This document shows positions 4,896 to 10,164 of a DNA stretch of 10,164 bases, piece after piece. A model generated the notes under the pieces. That model was not told the origin of the DNA and searched no databases. It was given only the letters and a program-made list of their open reading frames with translations. Positions within the stretch are counted from its first letter, which is position 1, and every line of letters begins with the position of its first letter. The translations under genes were made by a program, and so were the position numbers. The stretch is from Caryophanales bacterium UBA1624 (GTDB lineage: Bacteria; Bacillota_I; Bacilli_A; RFN20; CAG-826): positions 1 to 10,164 of the forward strand of contig DCMK01000004.1 of assembly GCA_002321395.1 (NCBI GenBank), in the 5' to 3' direction.

Positions 4896-7800
4896 TCCAC
4901 AACGGTGGCTTTCCCGCTTTTTTTGCCTTCGTAAAGCAAAGCATCGACTTCGGAGACGGCGGAGGAGAAGCTGGCTTCGTCTTGGAAGCTCACTTTCTCG
5001 AATCCGGCGGTGAAGGAAACGTTTTCGTTCCCCTTGAAGGCGGAGGAAAGCTTTTCGCGGAAGGACTGGTTCCTCCTCAAAAAGGAGGCGCGTTCCTCCT
5101 CCTTGATGACGAGGAACTCATCCCCGCCGTAGCGGTAGACCGACTCTTCCCCGAAGGCTTCGATCAGACAGGAGGCGAAGGAAGAAAGCAAGGCGTCCCC
5201 CTTCTCGTGCCCGAAGCTGTCGTTCCAGTGCTTGAAATCGTCGATGTCAAGAACCATGAGGAAACAATCCTTCCCGTAGTAGCGGTCCTTGTCCAAATTG
5301 AGGGCGAACCGGTTGCGGGCCTGGGTAAGGGGGTCCACCGTGGAAAGGTGCAGCATGCGGAGGAAAAGGCCGTAGAGTACGAAGGCGAGGAAGAGGCAGA
5401 TGGCCGCGGCCCCTCCCAAAGTCGCCCAAAACATCTTCGAGGGGGCGGATAAGGCGATTCCCTCCTGACTTAGGCAGGGGACGAAGGCGACCAAAACCCA
5501 AAGCAGCAGGGAAGAGGCCCCGACCAGGGCCGTCGATTTGATTGGGGAAAGGCGGAAGGAGGCGGATAGATACATCATCGACAAGGCGGAGGCCAAGCTC
5601 AGATAGCCGAGCTGATCCTCCTGCCAGGACAAGAGCGTGGCGATCAGGGAGGTGGAGAGAAGATAAGCGAAAAGCACCGTCTCCTTCAGCCAATGGGGAG
5701 GGGCGATTGTCCTTTTCTTCAGCAGCAGGCAAAAGAAGAAAGCGAAAAGGCTTATGGCCAAATAGACGCTCAGCCAAATCAGCCTGGGCAAGGCATAGGA
5801 AGGAAGGAGGAACAAATCGACGCCCACGGAGGAGGAGCTCCCCTTCGTCCCTAGATAGGCAAGCAAGAAAAGCAGCAGGCAGAAGAATGGTGCGCCAAAC
5901 AGCAAAAAGCCCATGTTGTAGGATTCCAGGCAATCCCTCTCCGCCAAAGAGGGGGCATCCAGCCGGCGGAGGAGGCTTCCTTTCCTCCCTTTGGAAAGGG
6001 GCTCCGCCTTCTTCACCTTTTTGGGTTGCTTTTGCTGGAAGCGGGGAAGGAGCAGGGATCCCAGTTCGCCCAAGGCGAAGACGGACTCCTCTTTTCTATC
6101 CGAGGCATAGCCCTCCAAGATCAGAACCCCGACGATCTTAGAAGCGCTGCGGACCGGGCAAAGCAAGGTCCGGGGGCATAAGAGGAAGGAGGGAAGCTCT
6201 TCTTGGGAAGGCTCCACCACTTCTTCGTTCTTCCGGCAGCAGGAAAGAAGGGCCTTGGTTTCTTCCTCGCCCAAATGGAATTTGGCGGGCTTCCCCAAAT
6301 AGGAGGAAGAGGCAAGCAGGGAGCAGGAAGAGGAGAACGCCCCATAGAGGTGGATGGCTTGGCAGCCAAGCCCTTTGCGGAGGACGTCCAAGGCCTCTTG
6401 GGTCCCTTCCTTGCCCTGTTTCCGAAGCAAGCAGACGCTGGCTTTGTAAAGGGGGTCGTCCGCGCGCAGCCGATGCTCGGCCTCGGCTTGGAGGAATTCC
6501 CCAGGCTGGATTTCGAACATCCGGCAGAAGAAGACGTCCTTCTCCCCTTTCTTGGGGCTGAAGCGGTAAACCAAATCCCGCGAATAGGCCCGGGAATGGG
6601 TCTCCCCGCGGATGTCCCGGTTCTGCTTCAGGCAAGCCAAGGCAAGACGCAGCCATTTCGGGTCGAACCCCGGCTCAAGCTCGGACAGCTTCTTCCCTTC
6701 GATGCCCCGCATCCGTTGGAAGAGGAAATCGTCCAAGAAGGGGGTGGAGGAAAGGAAGAGGATGTCGCTTGGTTCCCCATCGGGGGCGAAGAGGAGCTTC
6801 GCCGTGGCCGAAGGGAAGGGGAAGGTGCTCAGAAGATGGGATTCGTTGGATGGCTCCAGCTGGACCAAAATCGCATAGGCGGGGTCACCGTCCCCCCTTC
6901 GGGCGATTTCCTTCATCCGGCAGACGTAGGTGGCCAACCCTTTTTCCAAAAGGGGCGTTTCCTCATAGTTCCCCGAGGCGATGCAACGCTCGACCGCGTC
7001 GCAGAAAGCGGAGGGGGGCTCCTTCAAAAACGGGAGGCGCGTTTTGGAGAAGGAAGAGAAGTTGATCAAGCCGGCCTTCTCTAAGGCGTCCCGATAAGGC
7101 TGGGTGGAGCGGAGAAGGTGGAATTTCCCGTTTTGGTATTCCAGGATCCCCGCCTTCGCCCCGGTGGACCCGTCGAAGCCGAAGGGGTGCTCCAAGCTGA
7201 ACTCCCCCACTTTTTGGAAGTAAGGCGCTTCCAAAGGGGATTCGCGGGTGAAGCGGCTGCGGTTGGCGATGGTTTCGGACAAAGGCAAAGGCCTCTGAAA
7301 ATAGAACCCCTGGATGCGATCGCAGCCATGGTTTTGGAGGAAGATCAGCTGATCGCGGCTCTCCACCCCTTCGCAGAGGGTATCCACCCCAAGGGCGGAA
7401 GCCATGTCAAGCAAAGAGGACAGCAGGGGCGCGGACTTCGGGTTGGCGGGGAAGCTGGCCATGAACTTCATGTCGAACTTCACCAAATCGAAGTCGAAGT
7501 CGCTCAATACGTTGAGAGAGGAATACCCCGCCCCGAAATCGTCCATCCAAACTTTGAAGCCGGCTTTGTGGAAACGCTCGATCTGCCTTCGGATGAACCC
7601 CGGGTCGCGCCCGGCGACGGCTTCGGTGATCTCGATGTTGACTAGGGTCGGCGGGAAGCCCCCTTCCTGGAGGAGCTTAACGATCTCCCCCACCATATCG
7701 CCCTGCTCGAAATCGAAGCGGGAGAGGTTGATGGAAACCGGGAGGAGGGGGACACCGAGGCGCTGCTTGGTTTTGAAATCCTGGATGATGAGGGAGACCA

Positions 7801-8953
7801 TCCGGAGGTCGATTTTGTAAAGGAGGTGGGCCTCCTCCAAGCAGGAGATGAAGTCCTTGGGCTCCACCAGCCCCAAAGAAGGATCGACCCAGCGGGCCAA
7901 GGCCTCTTCGGCGCAGACCTGCCCGGAGGAGGAGCGGACGATGGGTTGGTAATAGGCTTGGATCCAGTTTTTGCTCAAGGCTTCGTCCAAATGGGTCAGG
8001 ACGTAATCGCGCATGGCGATGGATTTCTCCATCTCCGGGGTGAAGTAAGTGAAATGGGAGGAATAGGACTGCCGGTCGAAGTCGGAGGCGAACTTGGCTT
8101 TGTCGCAGGCGTCCAAAACCGCTTCCCCCTCCCCTTTCTTCATGCGGTAGACCCCAACGCGCAACGGCAGGGAATTCCCATTGTTGAGCTTTTTGACTTC
8201 CTGGAAGATCCAAGAGAGGGTCGGCTCGAGGTTCTTGACGGAGGCGAAGGCGTAGCAATGGTCGGCCCCGAAGCGGGCGCAGCAAAGGGGCGTGAAGGAA
8301 AGCGACAAAAGGCGGCCGAGCCCCCGGATCAGGGCGTCCCCTTCCTCGGTCCCGTTTTTGAGGTTGAACGTTTTGATGCCCATGTAGTCGAACGCCAGCA
8401 TCGCGCAGGTCTCCCCGCGGCTTTCGATGGAGGGCTTCCCGACTTTGGCGAGCTCGCAGAAGAAGGACATCGTGGGCAACCCGGTCAGAGCGTCATAGAC
8501 TTCCTTCTTCACCAAGACCGCGCGGTTGTCGAGCTCCAAGGAAGCCGTCCGGGGGGATGAGTAGCGTTGCAGGTAAGGATTCAGATCGATGAACAGGAAG
8601 TAGACGAATTTCCGTTGGAAAAAGGAAACCGCTTTGCCCGTAATGCGGATTTCGTGATAGGTCGTGTGCTTCCCGAATTTGAGGGAAAGGGCTTCGTCGA
8701 AGGGAGCTCCCTTGGTCAGAAAAAGCTCCAGGGCCCGGGAGACGGGGCCGCGGTCTTTTTTTTGAAGGAGGAAAAGGGGATCCTCTTTGAAGCGTTGGAG
8801 GGCTTCTTCCTTCTTGAAGGAGAGATCCTCCAGCAGCCCTCTGCTGAAGCATACGGGGGTGAGTTTCCTCAGCTCTACCTCGAACAGGGCAAGCGGGACG
8901 GGGCTGGATTCGATCTTGGACCCGAACTCCAAGGAGAAGAAGTTGTTTTCCAT
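4889..8953 (-). CDS. Multidomain c-di-GMP enzyme: PAS-GGDEF*-EAL-PAS-PAS-GAF-6TM-GGDEF
   Basis: The 1354-residue membrane protein probably both makes and degrades cyclic di-GMP. Residues 1-140 look PAS-like. Residues 150-305 are a GGDEF domain (YDALTGLP start) whose signature is the degenerate RFGADHC at 227-233. The EAL domain (about 325-565) looks active: E350-A-L, N409 in INLS, E441 in EITE, DDFGAGYSSL at 471-480, K492, E528 in CEGVE, Q548 in QGFYF. Two PAS-like regions (about 585-700, 715-830) and a GAF-like region (about 835-970, with CPVRSASKIVGVLIL) follow. Six hydrophobic helices lie near 1013-1034, 1055-1078, 1091-1110, 1116-1133, 1140-1161 and 1174-1199. Basic loops (KGRKGSLLRR, KKR, FRLSPIK) put both ends in the cytoplasm. 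The final GGDEF (1200-1354) is intact: D1236, N1244, D1245, RYGGDEF at 1274-1280, but FGEE replaces the inhibitory RxxD. The ATG has no strong ribosome binding site; the PAS-like fold begins close after it, supporting this start. Sensor domain assignments are pattern-based. Confidence 0.92.
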   Translation of the reverse strand: MENNFFSLEFGSKIESSPVPLALFEVELRKLTPVCFSRGLLEDLSFKKEEALQRFKEDPLFLLQKKDRGPVSRALELFLTKGAPFDEALSLKFGKHTTYHEIRITGKAVSFFQRKFVYFLFIDLNPYLQRYSSPRTASLELDNRAVLVKKEVYDALTGLPTMSFFCELAKVGKPSIESRGETCAMLAFDYMGIKTFNLKNGTEEGDALIRGLGRLLSLSFTPLCCARFGADHCYAFASVKNLEPTLSWIFQEVKKLNNGNSLPLRVGVYRMKKGEGEAVLDACDKAKFASDFDRQSYSSHFTYFTPEMEKSIAMRDYVLTHLDEALSKNWIQAYYQPIVRSSSGQVCAEEALARWVDPSLGLVEPKDFISCLEEAHLLYKIDLRMVSLIIQDFKTKQRLGVPLLPVSINLSRFDFEQGDMVGEIVKLLQEGGFPPTLVNIEITEAVAGRDPGFIRRQIERFHKAGFKVWMDDFGAGYSSLNVLSDFDFDLVKFDMKFMASFPANPKSAPLLSSLLDMASALGVDTLCEGVESRDQLIFLQNHGCDRIQGFYFQRPLPLSETIANRSRFTRESPLEAPYFQKVGEFSLEHPFGFDGSTGAKAGILEYQNGKFHLLRSTQPYRDALEKAGLINFSSFSKTRLPFLKEPPSAFCDAVERCIASGNYEETPLLEKGLATYVCRMKEIARRGDGDPAYAILVQLEPSNESHLLSTFPFPSATAKLLFAPDGEPSDILFLSSTPFLDDFLFQRMRGIEGKKLSELEPGFDPKWLRLALACLKQNRDIRGETHSRAYSRDLVYRFSPKKGEKDVFFCRMFEIQPGEFLQAEAEHRLRADDPLYKASVCLLRKQGKEGTQEALDVLRKGLGCQAIHLYGAFSSSCSLLASSSYLGKPAKFHLGEEETKALLSCCRKNEEVVEPSQEELPSFLLCPRTLLCPVRSASKIVGVLILEGYASDRKEESVFALGELGSLLLPRFQQKQPKKVKKAEPLSKGRKGSLLRRLDAPSLAERDCLESYNMGFLLFGAPFFCLLLFLLAYLGTKGSSSSVGVDLFLLPSYALPRLIWLSVYLAISLFAFFFCLLLKKRTIAPPHWLKETVLFAYLLSTSLIATLLSWQEDQLGYLSLASALSMMYLSASFRLSPIKSTALVGASSLLLWVLVAFVPCLSQEGIALSAPSKMFWATLGGAAAICLFLAFVLYGLFLRMLHLSTVDPLTQARNRFALNLDKDRYYGKDCFLMVLDIDDFKHWNDSFGHEKGDALLSSFASCLIEAFGEESVYRYGGDEFLVIKEEERASFLRRNQSFREKLSSAFKGNENVSFTAGFEKVSFQDEASFSSAVSEVDALLYEGKKSGKATVVER

Positions 8954-8954
8954 A

Positions 8955-9005
8955 AGATTAGGTCATCCGATTTTAATCCACCAATGGCCCAAAAAGTAGA
9001 TTAGG
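8955..9005. repeat. Direct repeat AGATTAGG upstream of the GGDEF/EAL gene
   Basis: The 8-mer AGATTAGG occurs at 8955-8962 and 8998-9005, 43 bp apart, in the 95-bp gap before the GGDEF/EAL start (8953). On that gene's strand both read CCTAATCT, and the nearer one ends 1 nt before ATG. Between them, TAAAAT (minus strand) could be a -10 box, but no matching -35 is seen. The AT-rich gap stands out from the GC-rich genes. The repeats may be a regulator site pair or chance. No clear terminator for the upstream helicase gene was found: only a weak CTCT/AGAG hairpin near 9033-9045. Confidence 0.3.
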
Positions 9006-9048
9006 CACACAAAATACTCAATTTTTAGCCCATTCTCTTGCGGAGAGC

Positions 9049-10164
9049 CTATTGCCCCGCCTTTTCGATTTTGCTTTTGAGGTATTGCCGGAGGGCGGGG
9101 TCTTCGCAGTAGACGTAGCACCCTTTCTGCCCGCGGGTCAAAAGGACCTTGTACGTGTTGCGGATCAGGCGATCGGCCAGCGCTTTGTCCTTGCATTTGC
9201 GGATGCCGGAGGAGTTGTCGTCTTTGGAGACCATGCTTGGGTCGGCGATGACCTCCCCGTTTTCATAGCGGAGGTCTTTGCCGATGATGACCCCGACGTA
9301 ATCGAATTCAAGCCCCTGAACGGTGTGGATGCAGCCCACCAATCCCTCTTGCGATGGATCGATCGCGAAAAGGGGCGTCCTGGCGGAATTGGGATCGTTC
9401 CAGTTCGCCTGGAATCTGCCTCCGTCCAAGCTGATGTCGACTCCCCCGCATCCGTTCTTCACGTTCCAATCGTAGCAATATCCGGCGACCAGGCGCGATT
9501 TGCCATGGGCTTTGTTCTTTTCCCGAATGGCGTCCCTTAGAAGGCAGGGATCATCGAAAACGCGGAAATCGAAGTCTTCGCCTTCAAAGGTTTCGTTGGC
9601 GCTCCCCTCGATGCCCAAGACGTTGTTGAGGAAGGCGATATAGCCTTCGCTCCCATTGCATCGGAATTCGCTTTTGAGGGTCAAACCCTCGCCCTCCAAA
9701 ACATTCTCCTCCGCGACTCCCAGCCGTTTGGCCCAGGCTCTTATCTCACCCGCGCTCCCGATGTCCTTGACCGAGATCCGCTGGGTTTCGTCGAGGAAGA
9801 AGACGCTGAGAAGGCTGCTGGCGATGCATTCCTTGATTTCGTTCTCCCCGCCGTAATCGCGGAACATCTGCTTCACCAAGCGATGGGCCTCATCGACGAG
9901 AAGGCAATCGTAGAAATTTTCAGGGAGGCTATGCAGGCCAAACGGGGAGCGGAACAGCTCTTCCACCGCGACCTGCTTTTTCAGATCGCCCCTTGCAAGC
10001 ATTTTCAAATAAACCTTCCTCGGGGCGGAGTTTTTGGTCAGATAGGCGCAATGGAAGCCGCGTTCCCTTCCGTCGTTGATCAAAGCGCAGAGCAGATTCA
10101 CCGCCAAAACGGATTTCCCGGTTCCGGGCCCGCCTTTGACGATGAGGACTCTTTTCTTTTTGTC
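9049..10164 (-). CDS. DUF2075-type superfamily 1 DNA/RNA helicase, C-terminal part
   Basis: The gene runs off the window; 371 residues are visible and the true start is not. Reading continues past a TTG at 10107 to the window edge, so that TTG is internal. In fragment numbering the helicase motifs are: Walker A GGPGTGKS (11-18), Walker B LLVDEAHR (88-95), motif III FFLDETQRIS (122-131), SEFRCNG (165-171) with the conserved Arg, AGYCYDW (227-233), HTVQGLEFDYVGVIIG (280-295), and the motif VI region YKVLLTRGQKGCYVY (338-352). This set, notably the QG-EFDYVGV and LLTRG signatures, is typical of the DUF2075 family, related to the Schlafen helicase region. Such proteins hydrolyse NTP and presumably remodel nucleic acid. 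Members often carry an N-terminal nuclease-like domain, which here would lie outside. Ends in TAG, 95 bp before the GGDEF/EAL gene. Confidence 0.9.
   Translation of the reverse strand, partial: DKKKRVLIVKGGPGTGKSVLAVNLLCALINDGRERGFHCAYLTKNSAPRKVYLKMLARGDLKKQVAVEELFRSPFGLHSLPENFYDCLLVDEAHRLVKQMFRDYGGENEIKECIASSLLSVFFLDETQRISVKDIGSAGEIRAWAKRLGVAEENVLEGEGLTLKSEFRCNGSEGYIAFLNNVLGIEGSANETFEGEDFDFRVFDDPCLLRDAIREKNKAHGKSRLVAGYCYDWNVKNGCGGVDISLDGGRFQANWNDPNSARTPLFAIDPSQEGLVGCIHTVQGLEFDYVGVIIGKDLRYENGEVIADPSMVSKDDNSSGIRKCKDKALADRLIRNTYKVLLTRGQKGCYVYCEDPALRQYLKSKIEKAGQ

Noticed and set aside
6203..7084. Open frames on the plus strand within the GGDEF/EAL gene (also 7826-8560)
   Set aside because: Antisense shadows of a single uninterrupted 1354-codon frame whose domains are recognisable from end to end.
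3108..8953. A c-di-GMP turnover operon in which the nucleotidase consumes the EAL product pGpG
   Set aside because: The nucleotidase is predicted outside the cell while both c-di-GMP domains face the cytoplasm, and it has its own promoter, so adjacency alone does not support a pathway.
9049..10107. Helicase starting at the TTG at 10107
   Set aside because: That start would cut off the Walker A motif GGPGTGKS, which is in frame immediately upstream; the gene clearly continues past the window edge.

Overview
The window reads as a GC-rich bacterial chromosome segment from a Gram-positive-like lineage that encodes CCA in its tRNAs, anchors lipoproteins and uses c-di-GMP. An uncultured Bacillota/Bacilli-type gut bacterium would fit, but nothing here fixes the taxon. 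There are six protein genes, the last one cut by the window edge, and two tRNAs. I see no insertion sequence, phage gene, CRISPR array or rRNA.

Left end (1-1089, minus strand): a NodB-fold polysaccharide deacetylase gene is followed 9 nt later by tRNA-Ile and then tRNA-Ser(UGA). The isoleucine tRNA has a true UAU anticodon on a tRNA-Ile2-like body, which is rare. A perfect TATAAT overlaps the deacetylase stop codon and would start transcription 2 nt before the tRNA.

Middle (1090-3113, plus strand): two tandem paralogous lipoproteins of unknown family, each with an AAAGGA ribosome binding site. A perfect 24-bp palindrome separates them. The second meets the next gene tail to tail, both stop codons lying in one TTATAA.

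Right part (3108-10164, minus strand): a lipoprotein of the UshA/5'-nucleotidase metallophosphoesterase family with a divergent nucleotide-binding half. Upstream of it is a 1354-residue c-di-GMP protein that appears to be laid out as PAS, degenerate GGDEF, intact EAL, two PAS-like regions, GAF-like, six membrane helices and an intact GGDEF. Then comes the C-terminal body of a DUF2075-type superfamily 1 helicase running off the edge.

How they fit together: the deacetylase, the lipoproteins and the nucleotidase are cell-surface functions, and the GGDEF/EAL protein is a membrane-tethered second-messenger enzyme. No shared operon is evident. Two minus-strand genes have a -10-like box exactly 7 nt before ATG and no Shine-Dalgarno, suggesting leaderless mRNAs, while the two plus-strand lipoprotein genes have clear ribosome binding sites.
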